Assembly (NCBI RefSeq): GCF_009498455.1
Contig: NZ_CP045644.1
Coordinates: forward strand, 682,001-746,000
Direction: 5' to 3'
Source: Variovorax paradoxus
GTDB taxonomy: Bacteria; Pseudomonadota; Gammaproteobacteria; Burkholderiales; Burkholderiaceae_C
DNA length: 64,000 nt
Under the pieces are notes generated by a model. That model did no database searches. It was not told the DNA's origin and worked only from the letters and a program-made list of their open reading frames with translations. A program made the position numbers and the translations under genes. Below, piece by piece: positions 29,562-39,097 of the stretch (the first letter of the stretch is position 1; every line of letters begins with the position of its first letter).

Positions 29562-30119
29562 ATGCAAAAGGGTAGTTTCTTCAAGGCAGCGGCAGTCGCG
29601 GCCACCATGGTTCTCTCGCAAGGCGCTCTGGCCGCCGATGGCACCGTCAACTTCACCGGTGAAATCGTCGACACGCTGTGCTCGATCGCACCGGGCAGCC
29701 AGAACCTGACCGTGGCGCTGGGCAAGGTCTCGCGCACCGTGTTCGACGGTGCCACCGCCGGCACCGCAGTCGCTGGCAAGAAGTCCACACCGGCCAAGTT
29801 CAGTATCGACCTGCTGGGTTGCGGTGCCAGCGCCAAGGGCGCGACCGTGACCTTCACCGGCACCGCCGACCTCGACGACGCAAGCAATCTGCGTTTGGCC
29901 AACGCCGGGCAAGTCGGCGTCGGCGCCGCGAGCGGCGTGGCGATCGAGCTCGGCGACTCCGCCGGCACCAAGATCCCGCTCGGCTCGCCGTCGGCTGTCT
30001 ACACGTTGGGCCAGGGTGACAACGCACTCAAGTTCCAGGCAGCGTATGTGGCAACCCGCTCGGCCGTGACGGTCGGTCCGGCCAACTCGGTCGCGCAGTT
30101 CACCATCGCCTACAAGTAA
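29562..30119 (+). CDS. Type 1-like fimbrial major subunit (chaperone-usher pilin)
   Basis: 185 residues. Signal peptide (FFKAAAVAATMVLSQGALA-A), then ADGTVNFTGEIVDTLCSIAPG, the donor strand and first Cys of FimA-like subunits, a second Cys in IDLLGCGAS, and the C-terminal beta-zipper FTIAYK with the penultimate aromatic residue recognised by the chaperone. ATG 29,562 is used because AGGGAA precedes it and the signal starts there. It is the first gene of a four-gene fimbrial operon. Confidence 0.92.
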   Translation: MQKGSFFKAAAVAATMVLSQGALAADGTVNFTGEIVDTLCSIAPGSQNLTVALGKVSRTVFDGATAGTAVAGKKSTPAKFSIDLLGCGASAKGATVTFTGTADLDDASNLRLANAGQVGVGAASGVAIELGDSAGTKIPLGSPSAVYTLGQGDNALKFQAAYVATRSAVTVGPANSVAQFTIAYK

Positions 30120-30333
30120 TCGGCGCAGGCGCGGCCTTCGCCGCCGGCCGAAATCATTCGCTTCGGCCGACGCGGCGCCTCACCCAGGCGCCACCACTTG
30201 CGCAACGCGCCACGGTGGGCGTCACCCCCACTTTCTTTCGCCCACGCCTCGATTGCACTTGATCGTGCGCCGGCGCGACGGGATGCGCGCGTTTTGCGCA
30301 CCTGAGACCTGAATGCGCCAAGGAATTTCGTCT

Positions 30334-31131
30334 ATGTGCAGCAAGACCTGCCTCCGGTGGTCCTTTGCCCTCCTGCTGACGTTCGGCCTCCAATGGCCGG
30401 CCAGTGCGGGCATCACGCTCAGCGGCACGCGCGTGATCCTGGGCGAGAAGGACCGCGAAGCCTCCATTCCGGTGAAGAACACCAGCACCTCGCCCTACGT
30501 GGTCCAGACCTGGATCGACGCGGGCGAAGGCCACAACAAGACCCCGCTGCTCGTCACACCGCCGCTGTCGCGACTCGATCCGGGCATGGAGAACATCCTG
30601 CGCATCATGCGCGTGGCCGGCGAGTTGCCGGCCGATCGCGAGTCGGTGTTCTGGCTCAACGTGAAGGAGATTCCCGAGCGGTCGAAGGACGAGAACGTCC
30701 TTCAGATCGCGGTTCGCAGCCGCATCAAGCTGTTCTACCGGCCGGCGCGGCTTCCGGGCAAACCCGAGGAAGCGCGCACGCAGTTGCGGTGGGTCGTCAG
30801 CCCCGCGTCGCAGGGCCAGGGCGCGGTGCTCCGGGTCGCCAATCCGTCGGCGTACCACGTCACGTTCACGGCGCTGAACATCAACGATGGCCAGCAGAGG
30901 ATCAATGCCGACATGGTGCCGCCGCTCGGCGAAGTCAGCTATCCGTTGAACGCAGTGAAGGCGCCTGAAGCGATCCGGGTGAATTTCACCACGCTCAACG
31001 ACTACGGTGGCGAAACACCTGAAGAGCAGGTCCAGGTGCCTTCGGGCACCGCACCCGTGGCCGTGGCCGTGAAGGCCGAGTTGCTGCCGCCGGCCGCACC
31101 GTCCGAGTCATCTGCCGACCACAAGCGCTGA
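30334..31131 (+). CDS. Periplasmic fimbrial chaperone (PapD/FimC family)
   Basis: 265 residues. Signal peptide to about PASAG, then the two-Ig-domain chaperone: GITLSGTRVILGEKDREASIPVKN, YVVQTWID, the conserved FWLNVKEIP strand and RSRIKLFYRP with the subunit-binding Arg/Lys. It caps subunits and delivers them to the usher. ATG 30,334 has AAGGA about 10 bases upstream; ATG 30,313 would add seven residues. An Ala/Pro-rich tail of about 30 residues (PSGTAPVAVAVKAELLPPA) is longer than usual. Confidence 0.92.
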   Translation: MCSKTCLRWSFALLLTFGLQWPASAGITLSGTRVILGEKDREASIPVKNTSTSPYVVQTWIDAGEGHNKTPLLVTPPLSRLDPGMENILRIMRVAGELPADRESVFWLNVKEIPERSKDENVLQIAVRSRIKLFYRPARLPGKPEEARTQLRWVVSPASQGQGAVLRVANPSAYHVTFTALNINDGQQRINADMVPPLGEVSYPLNAVKAPEAIRVNFTTLNDYGGETPEEQVQVPSGTAPVAVAVKAELLPPAAPSESSADHKR

Positions 31132-31154
31132 GCCCGCACCGAGGACGACCCGCC

Positions 31155-33812
31155 ATGCCTCGCTCTTGCGTCTTTCGCTGGCCAACACGATCGGCGCTCC
31201 ATGCCGCGGTGCTGGGCACGCTCGGTGTGCTGAGCGTGCCTGCGCTCGCGCAGCAACAAACGCCATCGGACCGCGTCGACTTCAATGCGGAATTTCTCAG
31301 CATCGGCGGCAACCAGCCGCACGCCGATCTTTCGTTGTTTTCCACCGGCAACCGCGTGTTCGCCGGGACATACCTGGTCGACGTCTCGCTCAACGAGCGC
31401 AGCACCGGTCAGACCGACATCCGCTTCGCCGCGGTCGAAGGCAAGGTCAACGCCAGCCCGTGCCTTACGCGCGGCATGCTCGGCGCCTGGGGCGTCAACG
31501 TGCGGGTGTTTCCCAGTCTGGCGACCCTTGCGGACGATGCCTGCGTCGACCTGGTCTCGACCATTCCCGAGTCTGCCGCCACCTACGACGGCAGCAAGCA
31601 GCGCTTGACGCTCAGCATTCCCCAAGCGGCCTTGAAGCGGTCGGCGCGCGGGGCCGTCGGCCCGGAGAAATGGGACAAGGGCATCACCGCCGCGATGCTC
31701 GACTACCAGCTGAACTTCGCACGCTACAGCGGCAGCAGCACGCGCAATGCCACGCAGTTTCCGGCACCGCAACAGAACATCTTCGACGGCAACCCGTTCG
31801 TCGACAACACGCGCAAGCCGCAACGCAACACGCTCTTCGCCGGCCTGCGCACGGGCTTCAACATCGGCGACTGGCGCCTGCGCCATTTCTCGACCTACAA
31901 CCGCGGCCTCGACGGCCGAAGCCGCTGGCAGGGCGTCAGCACGTATGCACAGCGCGACCTGGCGTCGATGAACGCCTACCTGCGCATCGGCGACGGCAAC
32001 ACGCCCGGCAATTTCTTCGACAGCCTGCCATTCCGCGGCGTCCAGATGGCCTCCGACGACGCGATGCTGCCCGACAGCCAGCAGGGCTACGCGCCCACCA
32101 TTCGAGGCGTCGCCCAGACCAACGCGCGGGTGACGGTGAGGCAGAACGGCTACATCATCCACAGCACCTACGTCGCGCCTGGCCCGTTCGTGATCGACGA
32201 TCTCTATCCCACCTCGTCGAGCGGCGACCTGGAGGTGAGCATTGCCGAGGCCGACGGCCGGCAGATGCGCTACATGCAGGCCTTCTCGGCCGTGCCCACG
32301 CTGCTGCGCGACGGCACCTGGCGCTTCTCGGCTGCTGTCGGCAAGTACCGCCTCGGAGAAGGCGCGGAAACATCGCCGACCGAGCCTTCGATGACGCGGC
32401 CTGCCTTCGTGCAAGCCACGCTGGCGCGCGGGCTGGGCAACGAACTCTCACTGTACGGCGGCCTGATGGCAGCCAACATGTACCAGTCGCTGCTCGTGGG
32501 CGCCGGCAAGAACCTGCGCAATTTCGGTGCCGTCTCGGTCGACCTGGCCCACGCATGGACCACCGATCGCACCCCCTTGAACGGCACGTCGGTCTACAGC
32601 GGGCAGTCGCTGCGCTTCCTGTATTCGAAATCGTTCCTGGACACCGGCACGAGCTTTCGCGTGGCGGGCTACCGCTATTCGACGAGCGGCTACCGCACCT
32701 TCCAGGAAGCGGTGCAGATGCAGGACCTGCCGCCGATGGAGTCGTTCCACAGCCGGCGCAACGAGCTGCGCTTCGAGTTGTCGCAACAGCTCGGAGACCG
32801 GGGCTCGGTGTACGCCTCGGCACGCCAGCAGAGCTACTGGGGCACCTCGGCCCAGGACCGGCTGGTGCAGATCGGCTACTCGGGCAACCACAAGCAGCTC
32901 GGCTACAGCATCTTCTACAACCACAGCACCAGCCTGAACCGCGCGCCGAACCGGCAGATCATGGTCACGCTGACCATTCCCTTCGGCGACACGCACGCCC
33001 ATGCGCAATACGCCGCCACGCGGGACCACGGCGGCCGGATCGTGCAGCAGGCGAGCGTCTACGGCGCGGCGCTCGACGACAGCCGCCTGACCTACAACCT
33101 GACTGCTGCGCATGCCAACCAGGACGGCGACGGCAACACGAGTGCCAGCGCCAGCTACCTCTCGCCGGTGGGCCGCTTCGATCTCGGCCATTCGCGTGGT
33201 CCCGGCTACGGCCAGACCACGGTCGGCGTGGCCGGTGGATTGCTGGCACATGCCGACGGCGTGACGCTGTCGCAACCCTTGGGTGAAACCGTGGCACTGG
33301 TGCAGGCGCCCAAGGCGCAAGGTGTAGGCCTCGAATCGCGATCAGGCGTGCGCACCGACTGGGCGGGCAATGCGGTCATTCCCAACCTGAGTCCGTACCG
33401 GCTCAACCGCGTCGCCCTTCGCACCGGCGATCTGGGCGACACCGTGGAAGTCAAGAACGCAGCGATGGACGTGGTGCCCACACGAGGCGCCGTGGTGGCG
33501 GCACGGTTCGAAACCTCGGTGGGCTACCGGCTGTTGATCACGCTGACCAATGGCAAGGGGCGCGCACTGCCACTGGGTGCACGCATCGAGAACGAGAGCG
33601 GGCAGGAAGTTGGCGTCGTGGGGCCGGACGGCCAGGCCTTCGTCACGGGGGCGGCCGACAGCGGGCGGCTCACCGTGCGCTGGGGCCAGGAGACAGCAGA
33701 CCAATGCGAAGCACCGTACGACCTGCCCGTCGAGAGCAGTCCCCCACCCATTCGTGAACTGGCTGCGCAATGCCAGGCGACAGACGGCGCCCCACCTAAG
33801 GAAGCGAAATGA
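31155..33812 (+). CDS. Outer-membrane fimbrial usher (FimD/PapC family)
   Basis: 885 residues. Signal peptide (to about ALAQ), N-terminal chaperone-binding domain (VDFNAEFLSIGGNQPHADLSLF), a large barrel with plug (RGVAQTNARVTVRQNGY, PGPFVIDDLYPTSSSGDLEVSI), then C-terminal domains (GNAVIPNLSPYRLNRVALRTGDLGDTVEV; PTRGAVVAARFETSVG). The length is normal for an usher. It overlaps the following adhesin gene by 4 bases (ATGA). Confidence 0.94.
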   Translation: MPRSCVFRWPTRSALHAAVLGTLGVLSVPALAQQQTPSDRVDFNAEFLSIGGNQPHADLSLFSTGNRVFAGTYLVDVSLNERSTGQTDIRFAAVEGKVNASPCLTRGMLGAWGVNVRVFPSLATLADDACVDLVSTIPESAATYDGSKQRLTLSIPQAALKRSARGAVGPEKWDKGITAAMLDYQLNFARYSGSSTRNATQFPAPQQNIFDGNPFVDNTRKPQRNTLFAGLRTGFNIGDWRLRHFSTYNRGLDGRSRWQGVSTYAQRDLASMNAYLRIGDGNTPGNFFDSLPFRGVQMASDDAMLPDSQQGYAPTIRGVAQTNARVTVRQNGYIIHSTYVAPGPFVIDDLYPTSSSGDLEVSIAEADGRQMRYMQAFSAVPTLLRDGTWRFSAAVGKYRLGEGAETSPTEPSMTRPAFVQATLARGLGNELSLYGGLMAANMYQSLLVGAGKNLRNFGAVSVDLAHAWTTDRTPLNGTSVYSGQSLRFLYSKSFLDTGTSFRVAGYRYSTSGYRTFQEAVQMQDLPPMESFHSRRNELRFELSQQLGDRGSVYASARQQSYWGTSAQDRLVQIGYSGNHKQLGYSIFYNHSTSLNRAPNRQIMVTLTIPFGDTHAHAQYAATRDHGGRIVQQASVYGAALDDSRLTYNLTAAHANQDGDGNTSASASYLSPVGRFDLGHSRGPGYGQTTVGVAGGLLAHADGVTLSQPLGETVALVQAPKAQGVGLESRSGVRTDWAGNAVIPNLSPYRLNRVALRTGDLGDTVEVKNAAMDVVPTRGAVVAARFETSVGYRLLITLTNGKGRALPLGARIENESGQEVGVVGPDGQAFVTGAADSGRLTVRWGQETADQCEAPYDLPVESSPPPIRELAAQCQATDGAPPKEAK

Positions 33813-34804
33813 GCAAGCGCACTGCACTGGGCATCTGGATGATCGCCTCGACCCTGGGGCTGCTGCTCGGTACCTCGCCGGCTCGGGCCGCCTGCTACAT
33901 GACCAAGGGCTACGTGGAAAAAGTCGTCAACATGGCCATCGGCCGCGTCGTCATTCCCCACGATGCCGCCGTAGGCACGGTGTTCAAGCAGCAGCTCTTT
34001 CCGTTGTCGCTCTCCGGCGCGACCAACAAGCCATGGACCTGCACGAACGGAGGCGTCGTGAAAGGCGTGATGCTGCAGGGCACCCCCGTGTCGGGCTACG
34101 ACCATGTGTACACCACCGCCGTTCCCGGCGTGGGTATCCGCTTGTCTCGCTATTTCGACAACACCGCAGTCAACTACTACCCGCACGAACGCTCGACCAC
34201 CACCGACTTCACCGAATTCACTGCAGCGTCGCGCTTTCAGGTGGAGCTGTTCAAGACGGCGCCCGTCACCGGCAACGGCCCGCTCGCGCAGGGCACCTAC
34301 ACCCAGTACTACAGCGTGGCCGACACGCGGTCGGTTCTTACGACCAACTTGCTGGGCGAAGGCATCACCATCATCACGCCGTCGTGCTCGGTCGACGTCG
34401 GCTCGCGCAACATCATGGTGCAGTTCGGCAAGGTGCCCAAGGACGGCTTCAAGGGTCGCGGCAGCACCACCGCCGAGCGCAAGTTCAGCATCAAGCTCAA
34501 CTGCAAGGCGGGGCAGAACGCGCAGAACACGGTGTACCTGCGCATGGATGCGACACAGGATCCGTCCAATGCACAAGGCGTGTTGCAACCTGCGCGCGGC
34601 GTGCCGAACCTGGCGACGGGCGTGGGCATCCAGGTGATCGACGAGAAGAGCGTGCCCGTGAAGTTCGGAGAAGAAGCGCTGGTCGGCGTCTCGAGAAACG
34701 GCGACTACGTGCTGAACTACACGGCCCGCTACTTCCAGACCGGCAACCAGGTGACACCTGGCCGGGCAGACGGCACCGCGACATTCAACATCGAATACAA
34801 GTAG
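33809..34804 (+). CDS. Fimbrial tip adhesin / minor subunit
   Basis: 331 residues. Signal peptide (LGLLLGTSPARA-A), then an N-terminal receptor-binding-like domain with two Cys (ACYMTKG, WTCTNGG) and a C-terminal pilin domain starting ITIITPSCSVDVGSRNIMVQFGKV and ending ATFNIEYK, the chaperone-recognition strand. Two-domain tip adhesins (FimH type) have this layout. The ligand is unknown. It is translationally coupled to the usher. Confidence 0.88.
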   Translation: MSKRTALGIWMIASTLGLLLGTSPARAACYMTKGYVEKVVNMAIGRVVIPHDAAVGTVFKQQLFPLSLSGATNKPWTCTNGGVVKGVMLQGTPVSGYDHVYTTAVPGVGIRLSRYFDNTAVNYYPHERSTTTDFTEFTAASRFQVELFKTAPVTGNGPLAQGTYTQYYSVADTRSVLTTNLLGEGITIITPSCSVDVGSRNIMVQFGKVPKDGFKGRGSTTAERKFSIKLNCKAGQNAQNTVYLRMDATQDPSNAQGVLQPARGVPNLATGVGIQVIDEKSVPVKFGEEALVGVSRNGDYVLNYTARYFQTGNQVTPGRADGTATFNIEYK

Positions 34805-35026
34805 CGGCCTGCGCAAAAGGAACAAGAAACCAGGTGCGGCCCGTACCGGAAGCTGGTCAAGGGAGCATCACCCGGTGGCAGGATCGGATCGAGAAATCGT
34901 CCACCCCTGACCAGAATGAAAGCTCTTCGCGCACCGCGAAAGCAGCCCCGGTTCCTTGCGAGCAGTTTCACGATCACGGGCCTGCTCCGCTGTGACTCAT
35001 CACTGCCGTTTGAAATCGATCATCCC

Positions 35027-35776
35027 ATGACCCTCGAGGGCAAACTCTCCCTGGCCCTGCTGGACAACAGCAGTTCGCGCAGCATCTTGCTTCAGGAGCG
35101 CCTGCGCACCATGGGCCACCGGCCCATCACGTTCAGCAGCATCGGTGAGTTGCTGTCCACCCTGAGTCGTGGCACCCGCTTCGACCTGCTGCTGGCCGCT
35201 CCAGATGCGATGGGCAGCGAAAGCCTTCTCACCGTGTGCTGGGTGTTGGGAATGCCGGCCCTTCCCATCACCGCGCAGGGCGAACCGGACGTGGTCGCAC
35301 TGCCTTCCTACTTCGAAGAAATTCCCCTGCCGAGCGGAGGCATCAGCTTCGACCTGCGCCGGATCTCGAACGAAGCGCTGGTGCAGCACATGCACACGCT
35401 CTACATGGAACAAGACACCGGCACGGTCGCTCGCCAGAGTGCACCGGACCGCTGGACCTGGGGCGAATACCGCTTCGTCGACGGCAACAACACCGTGCTG
35501 CACCGCGACCGCGAGATCTCGCTGCAGCCGCGGCAGTTCTCCTTTGCGCTCGAGCTGTTCCGCAACCTGGGCAACGTGCTGACGCGCTCCTGGCTCATGA
35601 GTTCGGTGTGGAAGCTGCCGCCCGAACGCCCCGTGACGCGCTCGCTCGACGCTTGCGCCACGAACGTGCGGCGCAAGTTACTGCTGCAGCGCGAAAACGG
35701 CTTCGTGCTGCGCGCGGTCTATGGCCAGGGCTACCAGCTGGTTCCCGTCAGCTCGCCCGCGGGGTACCGGATGTGA
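35027..35776 (+). CDS. Degenerate receiver with winged-helix (OmpR-like) DNA-binding domain
   Basis: 249 residues. The first 120 have a receiver-like pattern (LSLALLDNSSSRSILLQERL, then FDLLLAAPDAMG), but the phospho-acceptor Asp is replaced: Ala57-Ala58 sit where DL(L)D would be, and the acidic pair at the N-terminus is reduced to one Asp. The C-terminal part is a full Trans_reg_C domain (ISLQPRQFSFALELFRNLGNVLTRSWL ... VTRSLDACATNVRRKL ... YGQGYQLVP). It probably binds DNA independently of phosphorylation. ATG 35,027 is chosen at the receiver start; an ATG at 34,916 would add 37 unrelated residues. It follows the fimbrial operon by 222 bases. Confidence 0.85.
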   Translation: MTLEGKLSLALLDNSSSRSILLQERLRTMGHRPITFSSIGELLSTLSRGTRFDLLLAAPDAMGSESLLTVCWVLGMPALPITAQGEPDVVALPSYFEEIPLPSGGISFDLRRISNEALVQHMHTLYMEQDTGTVARQSAPDRWTWGEYRFVDGNNTVLHRDREISLQPRQFSFALELFRNLGNVLTRSWLMSSVWKLPPERPVTRSLDACATNVRRKLLLQRENGFVLRAVYGQGYQLVPVSSPAGYRM

Positions 35777-35825
35777 GGATGTGAATTGAGAGGGCGACGC
35801 CGCCCCTTGCCGGCCCAAAGAAAAG

Positions 35826-35856
35826 AAAAAGCGACCTCTTCGGAAGGTCGCTTTTT
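35826..35856 (+). terminator. Rho-independent terminator after the degenerate regulator
   Basis: AAAAAGCGACCT, a CTTCGG loop, and AAGGTCGCTTTTTC form a strong stem followed by a T-run. It is symmetric enough to work in both directions and also faces the leftward gene at 35,889. Confidence 0.85.
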
Positions 35857-35888
35857 CATGGGGCTGTCACTTCTTGCTTCGGCAGGGC

Positions 35889-36137
35889 TCAAGACCGCGG
35901 CGCCCCGTCTTCCCCCTGCCGCATGCGCCACTCCCCGACGAAATAATCAGCGCGAAACTTCAGGCGTTCGATCACTGCTTCGCGGTTCGGCTGTTGCGCA
36001 ATGATCAGCACGCATCGCGGCTCGTGCCCCTCGCGAAGTTCCGCCTTGCCCGAGCAAGTCCCCTCGGAGGACTGCTGGAGTTCGAGCCAGCAACTCCACC
36101 CTGCGGGCAGACCGAGATCGATGTGTGCGGCGTCCAT
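35889..36137 (-). CDS. Small conserved-looking protein, unknown function
   Basis: 82 residues from ATG 36,137 (MDAAHIDLGLPAGWSCWLEL); an earlier in-frame start at 36,167 is possible. It has two Cys and a basic/acidic pattern (CVLIIAQQPNREAVIERLKFRADYFVGEWR) without membrane segments, so it is probably cytosolic. I do not recognise a family. It converges on the terminator at 35,826. Confidence 0.55.
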   Translation of the reverse strand: MDAAHIDLGLPAGWSCWLELQQSSEGTCSGKAELREGHEPRCVLIIAQQPNREAVIERLKFRADYFVGEWRMRQGEDGAPRS

Positions 36138-36389
36138 GGCGATCGAGGATAAGCCGCTCTGAAGCATCCGGCCTCACTAAGTCCTGCATTGACCCTTTCA
36201 CCCGTGGGACGAGTGCGATGTCGGCGCAGGACGACATCGCCGCGCGCCGTCTGTCCTCAAGGCATGCACGTCGCGCGATCTAGGCTGATGCCTTGCGACG
36301 AAGACGACGACGAACGAAGACGTGCGAGCCGCGCGCGCATCGGGAGTTCACCCGCGTCGCCACGCATTCATCCGAAGGAAACCCGTCCG

Positions 36390-38642
36390 TTGACGACCGC
36401 CACCGCCCCTGCGCCCGCCGGCACACCCGGCACCGACACGCCACGCCAAGCACCGCACCGCTGGCAGTTCTTCCGCGCGGGCGGCGTGGACCAGGTGGTG
36501 TTCCGCAACGGCGAGGACATCGCCCGCCTCGCTGAACTCGACCAGAAGCTGTGGGTCGCACTCGCCTGCCCCACGCGCGGCATCGACTTCGATGCGCGCA
36601 CGCTCGACCTCATCGACACCGACGGCGACGGCCGCGTGCGCCCGCCGGAAGTCATCGCGGCCTGCCAATGGGCCTGCGAACGGCTGCGCAGCGCCGATGT
36701 GCTGCTCGCGGGCGGCGGCACGCTGTCGCTTCAAGACCTCGACGACACGCGCGCACCGGGTGCCGACCTCGCAAAGGAAGGCCGGCGCATCCTCGACCTG
36801 CTCGGCAAGCAGGACACGCACACGCTGACGCTCGCCGACATCGCCGACCGCGGCGAATGGCTGGCGGCCATGCGCTTCAACGGCGACGGCGTGGTCACGC
36901 CAGCCACCGCCACCGATGACATGCTGCGCGCCACCATCGAGGAAGCGATGCGCACCCACGGCAGCACGCCCGACCGCCACGAACACACACCCGGCCTCGA
37001 CCGCGCACGCGCCGAGGCCTTCATGGCCGACGCGCTCGCGCTGCGCGACTGGTACGCGCGGGGCGACGAAGAGGGCTTGCTGCCGCTGGGCGCGCGCACG
37101 CTGACCGCGGCCGAGGCCCTGCGCGCGGTCGCGGCCAAGGTCGACGACTTCTTCGCGCGCTGCCGCGTGGCCGCCTACGACCTGCAGGCGGTGGTGGCGC
37201 TCAACCCCTCGCCCGACGCCTACGACGCGCTCGCGGGGCACACACTCGACGCGAACGTGCAGCCGGTGGCCGAGTTGCCGCTGGCACCGGTGACGCCGCA
37301 TCGCGCGCTGCCGCTCAGTGGTGCGAGCCTCAACCCCGCCTGGGCCGAAGCCATGGCCACCTTTGCGCGCGATGCCGTCGCGCCGCTGCTGGGTGAACGC
37401 GACACGCTGGACGAAGACGCGTGGCAATCGCTGCGCCGTCAGCTCGCGCCTTGCGACGCATGGATCGCCGCGCGCCCCGACAACGCGCTCGCCGGTCTGC
37501 CGCGCGAGCGCATCGACGCGCTGCTCGCCACGCGCGACGCCCTGCTCGCGCTCATCGCCGAAGACGAAGCGGCCGAGCACCACAACCGCCTGCTGACCGA
37601 CCTCGAGAAGCTGCTGCGGCTGCAGCGCGACCTGCGTGTGCTGCTGCACAACTTCGTGTCGTTCAAGGCCTTTTACCGGCGCGAGGGCGCGATCTTCCAG
37701 GCCGGCACGCTCTATCTGGACGGGCGCAGCTGCGAGCTCACGGTGCAGGTGCAGGACACCGCCCGGCACGCCACGTTGGCCGGCCTGGCGAAGACCTGCC
37801 TTGCGTACTGCGACTGCACGCGCCAGGGAGAGAAGATGAGCATCGTCGCCGCCTTCACGGCGGGCGACGTCGACTTCCTTTTCGTCGGCCGCAACGGCGT
37901 GTTCTACGACCGCCAGGGCCGCGACTGGGACGCCACCATCACCAAGCTGATCGAGAACCCCACCAGCGTCGCACAGGCCTTCTTCGCGCCGTACAAGAAG
38001 TTCGTGCGGCTGATCGAGGAGCAGGTGGCGAAGCGTGCGGCGGCCAGCGAGGCCGGCTCACAGGCCGCGCTGCAAACGCTGGCCGGCAAGGTCGCCACCG
38101 CGGACCGGCCGGTCGACGCCGGTGCGCCGGCGAAGTCGCCGGCCAAGCCGGGGCCGATCCTGCCGACCGGCAGCCGCATCGACGTCGGCACTGTCGCCGC
38201 CATCGGCGTGGCGCTGGGCAGCATCAGCGCGGTGCTGGTCGGCATCTTCGGCAAGTTCGTCGACCTCGGGCAGTGGATCCCGGTGGCGCTCGTCGGCATC
38301 GTGATCGCGATCTCGGGCCCGAGCATGCTGATCGCGTGGCTGAAGCTGCGCCAGCGCAGCCTGGGCCCGATCCTCGACGCGAGCGGATGGGCCATCAACG
38401 GCCGCATGAAAGTCAACGTGCGCCTGGGCGGCATGCTGTCGCAGACGGCGCGCGTGCCGCCGGGCGCCAAGCGCATCGCGCCCGATCCGTACCGCCAGCG
38501 ACACGGCCTTGCAGGCGCGCTGGCCGTCACCTGCGTGGTCGGTGCGGTGTTGCTGCTGGCATGGCGCATGGACTGGCTCGACCATCGGTTGCCACCGCGG
38601 CTGCAGCATGATCCGGCGGCTTCGTCGGCACCGGGCGCGTGA
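36390..38642 (+). CDS. Large EF-hand protein with C-terminal membrane helices, unknown function
   Basis: 750 residues from TTG at 36,390, with AAGGAA about 10 bases upstream; the frame is open earlier but the lead is Arg-rich and unrelated. Residues around 70-80 contain an EF-hand-type loop, DTDGDGRVRPPE. A second acidic loop, RFNGDGVVTPATATDD, follows near 170. A long, mostly helical soluble part (about 200-590) with FRNGEDIARLAELDQKLWVAL and LLTDLEKLLRLQRDLRVLL precedes two adjacent membrane helices (about 600-650) and a third (about 706-728). It looks like a calcium-responsive inner-membrane protein, function unknown. Confidence 0.75.
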   Translation: MTTATAPAPAGTPGTDTPRQAPHRWQFFRAGGVDQVVFRNGEDIARLAELDQKLWVALACPTRGIDFDARTLDLIDTDGDGRVRPPEVIAACQWACERLRSADVLLAGGGTLSLQDLDDTRAPGADLAKEGRRILDLLGKQDTHTLTLADIADRGEWLAAMRFNGDGVVTPATATDDMLRATIEEAMRTHGSTPDRHEHTPGLDRARAEAFMADALALRDWYARGDEEGLLPLGARTLTAAEALRAVAAKVDDFFARCRVAAYDLQAVVALNPSPDAYDALAGHTLDANVQPVAELPLAPVTPHRALPLSGASLNPAWAEAMATFARDAVAPLLGERDTLDEDAWQSLRRQLAPCDAWIAARPDNALAGLPRERIDALLATRDALLALIAEDEAAEHHNRLLTDLEKLLRLQRDLRVLLHNFVSFKAFYRREGAIFQAGTLYLDGRSCELTVQVQDTARHATLAGLAKTCLAYCDCTRQGEKMSIVAAFTAGDVDFLFVGRNGVFYDRQGRDWDATITKLIENPTSVAQAFFAPYKKFVRLIEEQVAKRAAASEAGSQAALQTLAGKVATADRPVDAGAPAKSPAKPGPILPTGSRIDVGTVAAIGVALGSISAVLVGIFGKFVDLGQWIPVALVGIVIAISGPSMLIAWLKLRQRSLGPILDASGWAINGRMKVNVRLGGMLSQTARVPPGAKRIAPDPYRQRHGLAGALAVTCVVGAVLLLAWRMDWLDHRLPPRLQHDPAASSAPGA

Positions 38643-38650
38643 GAAAGAAC

Positions 38651-39076
38651 ATGGCAACCGACTGGCACCTCGAACGCTTCGTGGCGGCGCAAGAGCCCGT
38701 GTATGCGCAGGTCTGCGAGGAACTCACGGCGGGGCGCAAGCGCACGCACTGGATGTGGTTCGTCTTTCCGCAATTGAAGGCCGTGGGCCGCAGTGCGACC
38801 GCGCAGTTCTTCGGCCTAGACGGGGCCGACGAGGCGGCGGCGTACTGGGAGCACCCGTTGCTCGGCGCACGGCTGCGTCAGTGCGCGGAACTGGTGCTCC
38901 GGGTTCCCGGCACGGACGCGCATGCCATCTTCGGCTCGCCGGACACCCTCAAGCTGCGCTCCTGCATGACGCTGTTCGAGATCGTGGCACCCGAAGCGCA
39001 GGTCTTCGGCGACGTGCTGGTGCGGTACTTCGGAGGGATGCGGGACGACGCGACAATCGCGTTCATCCGAGCCTGA
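38651..39076 (+). CDS. DUF1810 family protein
   Basis: 141 residues. The family pattern is clear: WHLERFVAAQEPVYAQVCEEL, then GRKRTHWMWFVFPQL, LLGARLRQCAELVL and SPDTLKLRSCMTLFE. The function of DUF1810 is unknown. ATG 38,651 is chosen over an earlier GTG. It begins 8 bases after the EF-hand gene and is probably co-transcribed. Confidence 0.85.
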   Translation: MATDWHLERFVAAQEPVYAQVCEELTAGRKRTHWMWFVFPQLKAVGRSATAQFFGLDGADEAAAYWEHPLLGARLRQCAELVLRVPGTDAHAIFGSPDTLKLRSCMTLFEIVAPEAQVFGDVLVRYFGGMRDDATIAFIRA

Positions 39077-39097
39077 CAGCGCACCCCGACTGGGAAA

